This document shows positions 31,617-43,299 of a stretch of 64,000 nucleotides of DNA, one piece after another. The notes beneath the pieces are model-generated. The model had not been told where the DNA came from. It was given only the letters and a program-made list of their open reading frames with translations, and did not search any database. Made by a program: the position numbers and the translations under genes. Numbering within the stretch: position 1 is the stretch's first letter; each line of letters opens with the position of its first letter. The DNA is from Buttiauxella selenatireducens (GTDB lineage: Bacteria > Pseudomonadota > Gammaproteobacteria > Enterobacterales > Enterobacteriaceae): positions 3,224,001-3,288,000 of the forward strand of contig NZ_CP133838.1 of NCBI RefSeq assembly GCF_031432975.1, read 5' to 3'.

Positions 31617-33002
31617 ATGAAGGAGTTACAAAAGGTAAATATTGACGAGTTCAAAACGCACTTCCAGGGGGAGGTGATGCTTCCTGACAATGCAGGCTAC
31701 GACGAGGTGCGCCAGATCTGGAACGCCATGATCGACCGCAAACCCGCGCTGATAGCTCGCTGCACGTCCCCTGAGGATGTGGTCAAGGCCATCGAATTTG
31801 GGCGCACGCAAAATCTCCTCATTTCGATCCGAGGAGGTGGTCACAATATCGCAGGTAATGCTGTGTGCGACGGCGGTCTGATGATCGACCTCTCGTTGAT
31901 GAAGAACGTGCAAGTGGACCTGACAACCCGTAGGGCCAGCGTTGAGCCTGGCTGCACCCTTGGCGACTTTGATGAGGTTGTGCAGGCGCATGGACTCGCC
32001 ACACCGCTGGGCATCAATTCGACCACCGGTGTAGCGGGCCTGACACTCGGCGGCGGGTTCGGCTGGCTGAGTCGGAAGTACGGTATGACTATAGATAATC
32101 TGCTCTCTGCGGAGGTCGTCACGGCAGATGGGAGTCAACTGCACGCCAGTGAATCAGAAAATGCGGATCTCTTTTGGGGGCTTCGGGGTGGAGGTGGCAA
32201 CTTCGGTGTTGTGACTCGCTTCGAATTCCAGCTCCATCCCGTCGGCCCGAACGTACTGAGTGGGCTCATCGTCTTTCCGTTTGATCAGGCAAAGTCTGTG
32301 ATCTCGCAGTTCGCCCGATTCACCGAGACGATGCCTGAAGAACTCAATGTTTGGATGGTCACGCGCAAGGCACCTCCGCTACCCTTCCTGCCCGAGGACG
32401 TTCACGGGAAAGAGATGGTTGCGCTTGCTCTGTGCTATGTGGGCGATCCTGAGGTGGGCGAGAAGTTGATTGAGCCACTGCGCGGGTTTGGTACGGTGCT
32501 CGGTGAGCACATCGGCGTGCAACCCTATACCGCCTGGCAGCAGGCATTCGATCCGTTATTGTCAAAAGGAGCGCGCAACTACTGGAAGTCACACAACTTC
32601 TCGCAACTCAGTGACGGCGTTATCGATGCCATCATCGAATACGCAGCGAAGTTGCCATCACCCCAGTGTGAGATATTCATCGGGACTATTGGTGGTCAGA
32701 CGGCGAGCGTAGCACCAGAAGCAATGGCCTACTCAAGCCGGGATGCCAATTACGTGATGAATGTGCACGGTCGCTGGGAGTCCGCCACCGAGGATGAGCA
32801 CTGCATCGCCTGGGCGCGCGAATTCTTCGCGAAATCACAACCGTTTGCCAGTAGCGGTGCTTACATCAACTTCCTCACCCAGGAGGAGGCCGACCGCATC
32901 GCCTTCGCTTACGGTGCGACCTACAATCGACTCGTGGAGCTCAAGAATAAGTACGACCCGACAAACCTGTTCCGGATGAATCAGAACATCAAGCCGGTAT
33001 AA
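31617..33002 (+). CDS. FAD-linked oxidoreductase of the berberine-bridge type
   Basis: This 461-residue protein starts at ATG 31617 behind CAGGAG. The FAD-binding segment is LLISIRGGGHNIAGNAVCDG (a flavin-linking His in the GGH motif), with GVAGLTLGGGFGWLSRKYGM and FWGLRGGGGNFGVVTRFEFQ. The C-terminal BBE domain ends YDPTNLFRMNQNIKP (PF01565 and PF08031). The second cofactor-linking Cys may be absent. Codon use is more GC-rich than its neighbours. An attC-like site follows 13 bp after the stop. The substrate is unknown; such enzymes oxidise alkaloids or sugars. Confidence 0.9.
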   Translation: MKELQKVNIDEFKTHFQGEVMLPDNAGYDEVRQIWNAMIDRKPALIARCTSPEDVVKAIEFGRTQNLLISIRGGGHNIAGNAVCDGGLMIDLSLMKNVQVDLTTRRASVEPGCTLGDFDEVVQAHGLATPLGINSTTGVAGLTLGGGFGWLSRKYGMTIDNLLSAEVVTADGSQLHASESENADLFWGLRGGGGNFGVVTRFEFQLHPVGPNVLSGLIVFPFDQAKSVISQFARFTETMPEELNVWMVTRKAPPLPFLPEDVHGKEMVALALCYVGDPEVGEKLIEPLRGFGTVLGEHIGVQPYTAWQQAFDPLLSKGARNYWKSHNFSQLSDGVIDAIIEYAAKLPSPQCEIFIGTIGGQTASVAPEAMAYSSRDANYVMNVHGRWESATEDEHCIAWAREFFAKSQPFASSGAYINFLTQEEADRIAFAYGATYNRLVELKNKYDPTNLFRMNQNIKPV

Positions 33003-33015
33003 GACCTGGTCTTGC

Positions 33016-33075
33016 GCCTGACAACAGCATGCAGCAGCCGACGCGCTACGCACAGGCTGATATACAACGTTAGGC
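33016..33075 (+). other. Integron attC-like recombination site
   Basis: A 60-bp site begins with GCCTGAC (33016-33022), close to the R'' box RYYYAAC. It ends with GTTAGGC (33069-33075), an exact R' box GTTRRRY. Inside, CAGCC (33035-33039) and GGCTG (33055-33059) form the L''/L' pair with CGACGCGCTACGC between. The order, spacing asymmetry and position directly after the gene stop all fit an attC site closing a gene cassette. Confidence 0.65.
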
Positions 33076-33222
33076 GCAGTAACCCGTGCGGGATACAAGT
33101 TCAAATTTGTATTAAAAAAACTAATGCCGATTTCCTATATTCAGGGAATATATGTTATCTACAAGGGGACAGGGATATCCAGCCCCATCGAAAAGCGGGC
33201 CATCATACGAAAGAGGAAAAAC

Positions 33223-33396
33223 ATGAAAAGATATGTTGTCGCTCTCAAAGGTGGCACGGTCGGCGACCTGTATGCCGATACGGTGCAGAAAGGTGATTTT
33301 GTGACCGTCTGGCTGCGTGATGCAGATGGTAACCCAAGCTACGTCTCTGAAATAGTAGAGGAAATCATCAAGGAGGATGAACTGCTCGATTTCTGA
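33223..33396 (+). CDS. Small hypothetical protein
   Basis: This 57-residue protein begins MKRYVVALKGGTVGDLYADT and ends in an acidic helix, EEIIKEDELLDF. AGAGG precedes the ATG by 8 nt. It is a soluble beta-alpha pattern with no signal peptide. No family is recognised. It lies between the cassette-like gene and icd. Confidence 0.6.
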   Translation: MKRYVVALKGGTVGDLYADTVQKGDFVTVWLRDADGNPSYVSEIVEEIIKEDELLDF

Positions 33397-33502
33397 TGCA
33401 AATAATTTCTTTACGTTGTATTCATTTCTGCCAGTTTCTTTTTACTGCGGTTGAGCTATCCGAGTTGTAATCATAAAATCCGTTTTGCAAAAGTCTTTAA
33501 TA

Positions 33503-33530
33503 AAAAACGGGAGCACCAGGCTCCCGCTTT
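33503..33530 (-). terminator. Terminator of icd
   Basis: A CGGGAGC / GCTCCCG stem with a 5-nt loop is followed on the minus strand by six T residues. It lies 24 bp past the icd stop. Confidence 0.88.
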
Positions 33531-33550
33531 GAAATCAGCAAAATCGCTAA

Positions 33551-34801
33551 TTACATATGCTTGATCATTGCGTCACCAAACTCTGAACATTTCAGTAGTT
33601 TAGCGCCATCCATCAGACGTTCGAAATCGTAAGTTACGGTTTTCGCGTTAATCGCGCCTTCCATACCTTTAACAATTAAGTCAGCCGCTTCGAACCATTC
33701 CATATGACGCAGCATCATTTCTGCGGACAGGATGATAGAACCTGGGTTCACTTTATCCTGGCCTGCATATTTCGGCGCCGTACCGTGGGTGGCTTCGAAC
33801 AGTGCGCATTCGTCACCGATGTTAGCACCTGGTGCGATACCGATACCGCCAACCTGGGCTGCCAGGGCGTCAGAAATGTAGTCACCGTTCAGGTTCATAC
33901 AAGCAATGACATCATATTCAGCAGGGCGCAGCAGGATCTGTTGCAGGAATGCATCAGCGATCACGTCTTTGACAACGATCTCTTTGCCGGTGTTAGGGTT
34001 TTTCAGTTTAACCCAAGGGCCGCCATCGATAAGCTCGCCACCAAACTCTTCACGCGCTAACTGGTAGCCCCAGTCTTTGAAAGCACCTTCGGTGAATTTC
34101 ATGATGTTGCCTTTGTGAACCAGCGTTACGGAATCACGGTCATTGGTGATTGCGTATTCAATGGCTGCACGAACCAGGCGTTTGGTGCCTTCTTCAGAGC
34201 AAGGCTTGATGCCGATACCGCAATGTTCTGGGAAACGAATTTTCGTTACGCCCATTTCATCGCGCAGGAATTTGATGACTTTTTCAGCTTCTGCGCTGTC
34301 AGCCTTCCACTCGATACCCGCATAAATATCTTCTGAGTTTTCACGGAAGATGACCATGTTGGTCAATTCTGGGTGTTTAACCGGGCTTGGCGTACCCTGG
34401 TAGTAACGCACCGGACGCAGGCAGACATACAGGTCAAGTTGCTGACGCAGAGCAACGTTCAGAGAACGAATACCGCCGCCAACTGGAGTCGTCAGTGGGC
34501 CTTTGATAGCAACGCGGTAGTCACGAATCAGATCCAGAGTTTCTTCTGGCAGCCAGACGTCCTGGCCATAAAGTTGGGTAGATTTTTCGCCGGTATAGAT
34601 TTCCATCCAGGAAATTTTCCGCTCGCCTTTGTAGGCTTTCTGCACGGCGGCATCAACCACTTTGATCATCGCAGGCGTCACGTCCACACCGATACCATCA
34701 CCTTCAATGAAAGGAATGATTGGGTTGTGAGGAACATTCAGTTTGCCATCTTGCAGGGTGATCTTTTTACCTTCCGCCGGAACAACTACTTTGCTTTCCA
34801 T
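33551..34801 (-). CDS. icd: Isocitrate dehydrogenase, NADP-dependent
   Basis: This 416-residue enzyme is the same length as in E. coli. It converts isocitrate to 2-oxoglutarate and CO2 in the TCA cycle. The phosphorylation-site region [14 protein letters not shown] (Ser113), the substrate loop and the metal-binding DGDYISD-type aspartates are present, and GGAGAGG precedes the start at 34801. Several prophages, such as e14, use the 3' end of icd as an attachment site. Here the gene is uninterrupted and no phage is attached. Confidence 0.98.
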   Translation of the reverse strand: MESKVVVPAEGKKITLQDGKLNVPHNPIIPFIEGDGIGVDVTPAMIKVVDAAVQKAYKGERKISWMEIYTGEKSTQLYGQDVWLPEETLDLIRDYRVAIKGPLTTPVGGGIRSLNVALRQQLDLYVCLRPVRYYQGTPSPVKHPELTNMVIFRENSEDIYAGIEWKADSAEAEKVIKFLRDEMGVTKIRFPEHCGIGIKPCSEEGTKRLVRAAIEYAITNDRDSVTLVHKGNIMKFTEGAFKDWGYQLAREEFGGELIDGGPWVKLKNPNTGKEIVVKDVIADAFLQQILLRPAEYDVIACMNLNGDYISDALAAQVGGIGIAPGANIGDECALFEATHGTAPKYAGQDKVNPGSIILSAEMMLRHMEWFEAADLIVKGMEGAINAKTVTYDFERLMDGAKLLKCSEFGDAMIKHM

Positions 34802-34934
34802 TAACCTCTCCTTCGAGCGCTTCTTTTTGTTAATGACTTGTAATGTGCGTGTCAATACTACTTGAATATCAGGCCCGCGCCAATCACTGGTGATTTCCGT
34901 TATAATGCGTTAATCCCTAACGTCTGAAAACACT

Positions 34935-35567
34935 ATGAATAAAACTTCTTTTAGAAATCACCCAGTTGAACGATTCAGCACGCGACGTCCTGCCAAAAAA
35001 AAGCAGGATGTTGGACCGAAGCGGCTAGTTATCTTCAATAAACCCTACGATGTTCTACCGCAATTCACTGATGAAGCGGGTCGCAGCACGCTGAAAGATT
35101 ACATTCCGTTACAAGGAATTTACGCGGCGGGTCGCCTTGATCGCGATAGTGAAGGTTTGTTGGTGTTAACCAATGACGGTGTGTTACAGGCAAAACTGAC
35201 GCAACCAGGCAAACGCACCGGTAAAGTCTATTTCGTGCAGGTTGAAGGTTCGCCAACGGAAGAAGCGCTGGAATCTTTACGCAAGGGCGTCACACTCAAC
35301 GACGGTCCTACCCTGCCCGCTGGCGCGGAGCTGGTTGAAGAACCTCAGTGGTTATGGGCTCGAAATCCGCCGATTCGTGAGCGCAAAGCAATCCCAACAA
35401 GTTGGCTGAAAATAACATTATATGAAGGACGAAACCGACAGGTGCGACGGATGACGGCGCATGTGGGTTATCCAACACTGCGCCTGATAAGGTTTGCTAT
35501 GGGTAATCTGGAGCTTGCCGATTTGGCACCGGGTGAATGGCGGGAAATTCCGCTGGAATCGCTATAA
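34935..35567 (+). CDS. rluE: 23S rRNA pseudouridine-2457 synthase
   Basis: This 210-residue protein has the RsuA/RluE family catalytic motif [17 protein letters not shown], with the catalytic Asp. It also has [20 protein letters not shown]. It lacks the separate S4 domain, as RluE does. The basic N-terminus ([14 protein letters not shown]) is typical. It is divergent from icd, as in E. coli. Its last 6 bp overlap the convergent methylglyoxal-synthase-like gene. Confidence 0.96.
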   Translation: MNKTSFRNHPVERFSTRRPAKKKQDVGPKRLVIFNKPYDVLPQFTDEAGRSTLKDYIPLQGIYAAGRLDRDSEGLLVLTNDGVLQAKLTQPGKRTGKVYFVQVEGSPTEEALESLRKGVTLNDGPTLPAGAELVEEPQWLWARNPPIRERKAIPTSWLKITLYEGRNRQVRRMTAHVGYPTLRLIRFAMGNLELADLAPGEWREIPLESL

Positions 35568-36059
35568 AAGCTGCTGCGTATTAACGCCGTGTTGTGTGAC
35601 ATGGGAGACCCGGCTGCTGAGGAACGCATCGCCATCCGGGACAGTAATTTCCAGTGCTTGTTCGAACAAAGATGAATGAATCAGGAAGTTTGCACTACAC
35701 GCATTACTGGCAATGGGGATGTTCCATGCTGTTGCCAGCCGCATTAATGCTTTGACGTCAGAGTGATGGGGTACGGCACTGAGCGGGTCCCAGAAGAAAA
35801 TAAGCACATCAATCTGTCCCGAGGCAATCAAATAACCCAGCTGTTGATCGCCCCCAATTGAGCCGCTCATTAACGCCAGAACGGACAAGCGTGTGTGGGT
35901 CTGCAACAGGTTCCCCGTTGTACCGGTTGCATAAATAATATGGTTGCTGAGCGCCATTTGATTATCAACGGCCCAGTTGAGAAGGTCAGGTTTGCAAGGA
36001 TCGTGTGCCACTAAAGCGATACGTTTGCTCTGTGGCATAATGCGCGTGGTAAGTTGCAT
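35562..36059 (-). CDS. Methylglyoxal synthase-like protein (MgsA paralogue)
   Basis: This 165-residue protein starts [20 protein letters not shown]. The catalytic pattern of MgsA is kept: [44 protein letters not shown] and WNIPIASN. The E. coli GPMGGDQQ loop is GSIGGDQQ here, and the C-terminus is longer. MgsA makes methylglyoxal from dihydroxyacetone phosphate. E. coli has mgsA near helD and none between rluE and nudJ, so this is a second copy or a relocated gene. Confidence 0.85.
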   Translation of the reverse strand: MQLTTRIMPQSKRIALVAHDPCKPDLLNWAVDNQMALSNHIIYATGTTGNLLQTHTRLSVLALMSGSIGGDQQLGYLIASGQIDVLIFFWDPLSAVPHHSDVKALMRLATAWNIPIASNACSANFLIHSSLFEQALEITVPDGDAFLSSRVSHVTQHGVNTQQLL

Positions 36060-36173
36060 CGAAGTACCCTCGTGGAAAGTGCCAGACATCACGAGTATAT
36101 GTCACCTTAAAAAATGTGATCCATATCACTTTAAAATGATCACGCTAACGATGTTTAAGGCAGGAGATTACTG

Positions 36174-36623
36174 ATGTTTAAACCGCACGTTACCGTTGCT
36201 TGCGTGGTTCAGGCGCAAGGGAAATTTCTGGTCGTAGAAGAAACCATTAACGGCAAAGCGTTGTGGAATCAGCCCGCCGGGCATCTTGAAGCAGACGAAA
36301 CGCTGGTTGAAGCCGCACGCCGTGAGCTGTATGAAGAAACCGGTATTCGCGCCGAGCCGCAGACGTTTATCCGCATGCACCAGTGGATAGCACCGGATAA
36401 AACACCTTTCTTGCGTTTCTTGTTCTCTATCGATCTTGAAGAACAACTCCCCACCACACCGCATGATAACGACATCGATCGTTGCTTATGGCTGGATCCG
36501 CAACAAATTGTTAACGCAGGAAATTTGCGCTCACCTTTAGTTGCCGAAAGCATCCGCTGCTATCAACGCGCTGAACGATATCCGCTCAGCATGCTGGGTG
36601 CATTCAATTGGCCGTTTAGTTAG
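36174..36623 (+). CDS. nudJ: Phosphatase NudJ (Nudix hydrolase)
   Basis: In this 149-residue protein the Nudix box is complete: [20 protein letters not shown] followed by TGI. NudJ hydrolyses HMP-pyrophosphate and nucleoside di- and triphosphates. It directly precedes mnmA, as in E. coli. The C-terminal [16 protein letters not shown] is family-typical. Confidence 0.96.
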   Translation: MFKPHVTVACVVQAQGKFLVVEETINGKALWNQPAGHLEADETLVEAARRELYEETGIRAEPQTFIRMHQWIAPDKTPFLRFLFSIDLEEQLPTTPHDNDIDRCLWLDPQQIVNAGNLRSPLVAESIRCYQRAERYPLSMLGAFNWPFS

Positions 36624-36689
36624 GGGTGCCAGCCCCGGTGATGCGTGATAGAATACGCCGCCTTTAAGTTCAATGTCGTGAGTTACTCC

Positions 36690-37802
36690 ATGTCTGATAA
36701 CAGCCAGAAAAAAGTGATCGTCGGGATGTCCGGCGGTGTCGATTCCTCCGTTTCCGCATACTTGTTGCAACAACAAGGTTACAAGGTGGAAGGCCTGTTC
36801 ATGAAGAACTGGGAAGAGGACGATGGCGAGGAGTACTGTACCGCAGCCGCTGATTTGGCGGATGCACAAGCCGTTTGCGATAAACTCGGCATTGAACTGC
36901 ACACCGTAAACTTTGCCGCAGAATACTGGGATAACGTGTTTGAACACTTCCTGGAAGAGTACAAAGCTGGGCGTACCCCAAACCCGGATATTCTGTGCAA
37001 CAAAGAAATCAAATTTAAAGCCTTCCTCGAATTTGCCGCCGAAGATTTAGGTGCCGATTACATCGCCACCGGTCACTACGTGCGTCGCGATGATGTGGAC
37101 GGTAAAAGTCGCCTGCTCCGTGGGTTAGACAGCAACAAAGATCAAAGCTACTTCCTCTATACGCTTGGACACGAGCAAATCGCGCAAAGCCTGTTCCCGG
37201 TCGGTGAGCTGGAAAAGCCTGAAGTGCGCCGTATTGCCGAAGAGTTGGATTTGGCAACCGCGAAGAAAAAAGACTCCACTGGAATCTGTTTTATCGGTGA
37301 GCGCAAATTCCGTGAATTCCTTGGCCGTTACCTGCCTGCGCAACCGGGTAAAATCGTCACAGTTGATGGCGAAACCATCGGCGAGCATCAAGGCTTGATG
37401 TACCACACGCTGGGTCAGCGTAAAGGTCTGGGCATCGGCGGTACCAAAGAAGGTAGCGAAGACCCATGGTATGTGGTCGATAAAGACGTTGAGAACAATA
37501 TTCTGGTGGTCGCGCAAGGTCATGACCACCCGCGTTTGATGTCAGTTGGCCTGATTGCGCAGCAGTTGCATTGGGTATCACGCGAAACGCTGACCGAGCC
37601 GTTAGCCTGTACCGTGAAAACCCGTTATCGCCAGACCGATCTTCCTTGCGTTATCACACCGTTGGATGCGGATCGCATTGAAGTTCGTTTTGAAGAACCC
37701 GTTGCCGCCGTCACTCCTGGTCAGTCTGCCGTGTTCTATCTCGGTGAAGTGTGCCTCGGTGGTGGTGTTATTGAGCAGCGTCTGCCGCTCGTTATTGAAT
37801 AA
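36690..37802 (+). CDS. mnmA: tRNA-specific 2-thiouridylase MnmA
   Basis: This 370-residue protein contains the PP-loop [16 protein letters not shown] near residue 12. Catalytic Cys residues lie in [12 protein letters not shown] and [14 protein letters not shown]. It thiolates U34 of tRNA-Lys, -Glu and -Gln with sulfur from the Tus relay. The start at 36690 gives the usual length; a frame 15 codons longer lacks conservation. hflD follows after 20 bp, the conserved pair. Confidence 0.97.
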   Translation: MSDNSQKKVIVGMSGGVDSSVSAYLLQQQGYKVEGLFMKNWEEDDGEEYCTAAADLADAQAVCDKLGIELHTVNFAAEYWDNVFEHFLEEYKAGRTPNPDILCNKEIKFKAFLEFAAEDLGADYIATGHYVRRDDVDGKSRLLRGLDSNKDQSYFLYTLGHEQIAQSLFPVGELEKPEVRRIAEELDLATAKKKDSTGICFIGERKFREFLGRYLPAQPGKIVTVDGETIGEHQGLMYHTLGQRKGLGIGGTKEGSEDPWYVVDKDVENNILVVAQGHDHPRLMSVGLIAQQLHWVSRETLTEPLACTVKTRYRQTDLPCVITPLDADRIEVRFEEPVAAVTPGQSAVFYLGEVCLGGGVIEQRLPLVIE

Positions 37803-37822
37803 TAAAGAGGACGGAACCCTTA

Positions 37823-38452
37823 GTGGCCAAAAATTACTATGACATCACTATCGCACTGGCCGGGATTTGCCAGTCTGCCCGTCTGGTTCAGCAATTGGCT
37901 CACCAGGGGCATTGCGATAACGATGCGCTTCATGTTTCGTTGAACAGCGTTATCGACCAAAACCCAGGCTCCACGCTGGACGTTTTTGGTGGCAACGAAG
38001 CAAACCTGAAACTTGGCCTCGAAACCTTGCTGGGCGTGTTGAATGCCAGCAATCGTCAGGGTCTGAATGCTGAGCTGACGCGCTACACGTTGAGCCTGAT
38101 GGTGCTGGAACGTAAACTTCACGGCAGCAAAGGTGCGATGGATAAGCTCGGCTCAAGTATTTCCGGCTTACAACGCCAACTTGAACATTTTGATCTTGAG
38201 TCCGATACGCTGCTGAGCGCTATGGCGGGGATCTATGTTGATGTCATCAGCCCGCTTGGCCCACGTATTCAAGTCACCGGCTCCCCCGCTGTGCTACAAA
38301 GCCCGCAGGTGCAAAGCAAGGTCCGCGCTTCGTTGCTGGCCGGTATTCGCGCCGCCGTGCTGTGGCACCAGGTGGGCGGTGGACGCTTGCAGTTAATGTT
38401 TTCTCGTAATCGCCTGTGTGCTCAGGCCAAACAAATTCTTGCTCATTGTTAA
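37823..38452 (+). CDS. hflD: HflD, lysogenization regulator / membrane-associated protein
   Basis: This 209-residue helical protein begins with GTG ([20 protein letters not shown]). It matches HflD in length and in segments such as [20 protein letters not shown] and [15 protein letters not shown]. In E. coli HflD binds lambda CII and lowers lysogeny, and it is required for growth fitness. It lies between mnmA and purB in the conserved operon. Confidence 0.96.
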   Translation: MAKNYYDITIALAGICQSARLVQQLAHQGHCDNDALHVSLNSVIDQNPGSTLDVFGGNEANLKLGLETLLGVLNASNRQGLNAELTRYTLSLMVLERKLHGSKGAMDKLGSSISGLQRQLEHFDLESDTLLSAMAGIYVDVISPLGPRIQVTGSPAVLQSPQVQSKVRASLLAGIRAAVLWHQVGGGRLQLMFSRNRLCAQAKQILAHC

Positions 38453-38469
38453 CCTCTCTGGAGTTGTAA

Positions 38470-39843
<1,374 letters not shown>

Positions 39844-39850
39844 CGCCTCC

Positions 39851-39877
39851 AACGCCACCCTCTGCGGTGGCGTTTTT
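39851..39877 (+). terminator. Terminator of purB
   Basis: A 9-bp perfect stem AACGCCACC / GGTGGCGTT has a 6-nt loop and a T-run directly following. It lies 8 bp after the purB stop. Confidence 0.9.
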
Positions 39878-39971
39878 ACATTCCCGCCTGTTTACTCACG
39901 GTTTATGCCCTCTGGTCGATAATTAGCGTTAAACTATTTATGCCATTTATATTATGCACTGAGGAAATACG

Positions 39972-40643
39972 ATGCGTGTTCTGGTTGTGGAAGATAATGC
40001 TCTGTTGCGTCACCACCTCAAGGTTCAGTTGCGTGAGTCCGGTCATCAGGTTGATGCTGCTGAAGATGCCAAAGAAGCAGACTATTTTCTGAGTGAACAT
40101 ACCCCCGATATCGCCATTGTCGATTTAGGTTTGCCCGACGAAGACGGCTTGAGTCTGATTCGCCGTTGGCGCAGCCACGATGTGACCCTCCCTATTCTGG
40201 TTCTCACCGCCCGTGAAGGTTGGCAGGATAAAGTCGAAGTGCTGGGCGCGGGCGCTGATGATTACGTCACCAAACCCTTCCATCTGGAAGAAGTCATTGC
40301 CCGCATGCAAGTCCTGATGCGCCGTAACAGCGGCCTGGCTTCCCAGGTTATTTCTCTCCCGCCTTTCCAGGTGGATTTATCGCGTCGTGAATTACTTATC
40401 AACGACAATCTGATCAAGCTGACCGCTTTCGAATACACCATTATGGAAACGCTGATTCGCAACAATGGCAAAGTGGTGAGCAAGGATTCGTTGATGCTTC
40501 AACTCTATCCCGATGCTGAACTGCGCGAAAGCCACACCATCGACGTTTTAATGGGGCGCTTGCGTAAAAAGATTCTGGCTGAATATTCGCATGATGCTAT
40601 CACCACAGTACGTGGTCAGGGCTATCGTTTCGATCTGCGCTAA
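39972..40643 (+). CDS. phoP: Response regulator PhoP
   Basis: This is a 223-residue OmpR-type regulator. Its receiver domain has phospho-acceptor Asp51 in [11 protein letters not shown], Thr in VLTARE and Lys in [11 protein letters not shown]. The C-terminal winged helix ends [13 protein letters not shown]. It activates Mg2+-starvation and antimicrobial-peptide-resistance genes. It is followed after 2 bp by phoQ. A GGTTTAT element near 39899 is a possible half PhoP box for autoregulation. Confidence 0.98.
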   Translation: MRVLVVEDNALLRHHLKVQLRESGHQVDAAEDAKEADYFLSEHTPDIAIVDLGLPDEDGLSLIRRWRSHDVTLPILVLTAREGWQDKVEVLGAGADDYVTKPFHLEEVIARMQVLMRRNSGLASQVISLPPFQVDLSRRELLINDNLIKLTAFEYTIMETLIRNNGKVVSKDSLMLQLYPDAELRESHTIDVLMGRLRKKILAEYSHDAITTVRGQGYRFDLR

Positions 40644-40645
40644 TC

Positions 40646-42106
40646 ATGAAATTCATTCGGCATTTTTTACCGTTGTCTTTACGGGTCCGCTTCTTACTCG
40701 CGACTGCCGTCATCGTTCTGGTGCTGTCACTGGCCTATGGTGTTGTTGCTCTGGTGGGCTATAGCATCAGTTTTGATAAAACCTCTTTCCGTTTATTGCG
40801 CGGGGAGAGCAACCTGTTTTATACCCTCGCGACCTACGAAAATGGCCGCATTAACGTTGTTCTTCCAGAAAACTTGAATGTGAAAACCCCGACCATGGTT
40901 CTCATCTACGATGACCAGGGTAAGCTGTTGTGGACACAACGTGACGTGCCGCACGTGGCTCAGCAGATTAAAAAAGAGTGGCTTACCAGCAATGGTTTTC
41001 ACGAGCTGGAAGCGAGTTTTGATACCAGCCACGCCTTGCTCGCCAACGACGAAAAGCTACAAACCAGGCTTAAAGATTTTTATGATGGCGATTATAGCTA
41101 TGATGTCAGTCACTCCGTTGCCGTAAATAAGTATCCGGCGGCGGGGAAAATGCCGGCCTTAACTATTGTGGTTGTCGACACGATCCCTATCGAATTAAAG
41201 CGTTCGTATACGGTCTGGAGCATGTTTACCTGTGTGTTCCTTGCCAATTTGTTGCTCGTCGTACCGTTACTTTGGTTCGCTGCACGCTGGAGTTTGCGCC
41301 CTATCGAACACCTTTCGAAAGAAGTGCGTGAGCTTGAAAAACACGACCGTGACAGTCTCAATCCCGAAACGACACGCGAGCTGACGAGCCTTGTGCGTAA
41401 TCTTAATCGCCTGCTGCGTACCGAACGTGACCGTCATGACAAATACCGCACCACATTGACCGACTTAACACACAGTCTGAAAACGCCGCTGGCCGTCATG
41501 CAAACCACGTTGCGTTCGTTGCGTACAGAAAAACAAAATATCGAAGAAGCGGAGCCGGTGATGCTTGAGCAAATCAGCCGTATTTCGCAGCAAATTGGTT
41601 ACTACTTGCATCGCGCCAGTATGCGTGGCGACAGCCCGTTACTCAGCCGGGAACTTCATCCCGTGGCCCCGTTACTCGACAGCCTCTGCTCGGCACTCAA
41701 TAAGGTGTATCAGCGCAAAGGCGTTACCATCACGCTGGATATTTCGCCGGAAATCACCTTCATGGGTGAGAAGAATGACTTCATGGAAGTGATGGGGAAC
41801 GTGCTGGATAACGCCTGCAAATATTGCCTTGAATTTGTTGAGATCTCCGGTCGCCAGCTGGATGACACGCTGCACTTATTCGTTGATGACGACGGTCCCG
41901 GCATCCCTGAAAGTAAGCGCAACCTGGTGTTTGACCGCGGTCAACGCGCTGATACTCTGCGGCCAGGCCAGGGCGTGGGTTTGTCCGTTGCCCGTGAAAT
42001 CGTGGAACAGTACGACGGTCAGATCCAAACCTCGAGCTGCGCCCTGGGCGGCGCACGTATGGAAGTGATTTTTGGCCGTCAGCGTCCAGACCGGGAAGAA
42101 GATTGA
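40646..42106 (+). CDS. phoQ: Sensor kinase PhoQ with a divergent acidic patch
   Basis: This 486-residue kinase has transmembrane helices at about residues 14-38 and 193-214, a periplasmic PAS-like sensor between them, HAMP, and phospho-acceptor His276 in [13 protein letters not shown]. ATPase motifs ([29 protein letters not shown]) follow. The acidic cluster that in E. coli reads as a run of Glu/Asp before SVAVN is replaced here by [12 protein letters not shown] (residues 144-155), with fewer and spaced acids. This may change cation or peptide sensing. Confidence 0.97.
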   Translation: MKFIRHFLPLSLRVRFLLATAVIVLVLSLAYGVVALVGYSISFDKTSFRLLRGESNLFYTLATYENGRINVVLPENLNVKTPTMVLIYDDQGKLLWTQRDVPHVAQQIKKEWLTSNGFHELEASFDTSHALLANDEKLQTRLKDFYDGDYSYDVSHSVAVNKYPAAGKMPALTIVVVDTIPIELKRSYTVWSMFTCVFLANLLLVVPLLWFAARWSLRPIEHLSKEVRELEKHDRDSLNPETTRELTSLVRNLNRLLRTERDRHDKYRTTLTDLTHSLKTPLAVMQTTLRSLRTEKQNIEEAEPVMLEQISRISQQIGYYLHRASMRGDSPLLSRELHPVAPLLDSLCSALNKVYQRKGVTITLDISPEITFMGEKNDFMEVMGNVLDNACKYCLEFVEISGRQLDDTLHLFVDDDGPGIPESKRNLVFDRGQRADTLRPGQGVGLSVAREIVEQYDGQIQTSSCALGGARMEVIFGRQRPDREED

Positions 42107-42177
42107 AAATACTCCCGTAACCCGGTGCCCCATCCGTTATAATCCTCGGCAGGCTCCTTCACCTGCCGGATAATAAT

Positions 42178-43299
42178 ATGGACTATCAACTCGACCTAAA
42201 TTGGCCCGATTTTATTGAGAACTACTGGCAAAAACGCCCAGTGGTGTTAAAACGCGGCTTCAAAAACTTCATCGATCCCATTTCTCCAGATGAGCTCGCC
42301 GGCCTTGCGATGGAAAACGAGGTGGACAGCCGCCTGGTCAGCCATCACAACGGTAAATGGCAGGTCAGCCACGGCCCATTCCAGAGCTATGATCATCTGG
42401 GTGAAAACAACTGGTCTTTACTGGTCCAGGCCGTTAACCACTGGCATGAACAAAGTGCGCGATTAATGCGCCCGTTCCGTGCTCTGCCGGACTGGCGAAT
42501 CGACGATCTGATGATCTCGTTCTCGGTGCCAGGCGGTGGCGTTGGTCCGCATTTCGATCAGTACGATGTGTTTATCATTCAAGGTGTTGGCCGCCGTCGC
42601 TGGCGTGTCGGGGAAAAAGTTGCCCTGAAACAACACTGCCCGCATCCTGATTTGCTGCAAGTTGAACCGTTCGACGCCATCATCGACGAAGAGCTGGAGC
42701 CGGGCGATATTGTTTATATTCCGCCAGGCTTCCCGCACGAAGGCTACTCGCTGGAAAACTCGATGAACTACTCGGTCGGTTTCCGCGCGCCAAGTGGCCG
42801 TGAGTTAATCAGCGGTTTCGCTGATTACGTGCTGCAACGCGAATTGGGCAGCCAACGTTATACCGACCCTGATGTGCCTGCGCGCCAGCATCCTGCGGAT
42901 GTTCTGCCACAGGAAATGGACAGCCTGCGTAACATGATGCTGGAACTGATCAATCAGCCGGAGCATTTCAAAACCTGGTTTGGTGAGTTTGTTTCCCAGT
43001 CACGTCATGAACTGGACGTCGCACCGCCTGAGCCGCCATACCAGCCTGATGAGATTTACGACGCCCTGAAACAGGGTGACGCGATTACTCGTTTGGGTGG
43101 GCTACGCGTGCTGCGTATTGCCGATGAGATTTACGTCAACGGCGAGAAAATTGACAGCCCGCACCGTCCGGCCCTTGAAGCGCTGGCAAGCAATATCACC
43201 CTGAAAGCAGAAATGTTTGGTGACGCATTAGAAGATCCATCATTCCTGGCGATGCTGGCCGCACTGGTCAACAGCGGGTACTGGTACTTCGAGGACTAA
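42178..43299 (+). CDS. roxA: 50S ribosomal protein L16 arginine hydroxylase
   Basis: This 373-residue JmjC-type 2-oxoglutarate oxygenase has iron ligands in GPHFDQYDVFII (HxD) and the distal His in GFPHEGYSLENS. It hydroxylates Arg81 of ribosomal protein L16. A winged-helix C-terminal domain follows, with ITRLGGLRVLRIADEIYVNG. It lies after phoPQ, as in E. coli (ycfD). Confidence 0.96.
   Translation: MDYQLDLNWPDFIENYWQKRPVVLKRGFKNFIDPISPDELAGLAMENEVDSRLVSHHNGKWQVSHGPFQSYDHLGENNWSLLVQAVNHWHEQSARLMRPFRALPDWRIDDLMISFSVPGGGVGPHFDQYDVFIIQGVGRRRWRVGEKVALKQHCPHPDLLQVEPFDAIIDEELEPGDIVYIPPGFPHEGYSLENSMNYSVGFRAPSGRELISGFADYVLQRELGSQRYTDPDVPARQHPADVLPQEMDSLRNMMLELINQPEHFKTWFGEFVSQSRHELDVAPPEPPYQPDEIYDALKQGDAITRLGGLRVLRIADEIYVNGEKIDSPHRPALEALASNITLKAEMFGDALEDPSFLAMLAALVNSGYWYFED

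Noticed and set aside
33551..34801. Prophage attachment at the 3' end of icd
   Set aside because: icd is full length, followed directly by its terminator and host DNA, with no integrase nearby.
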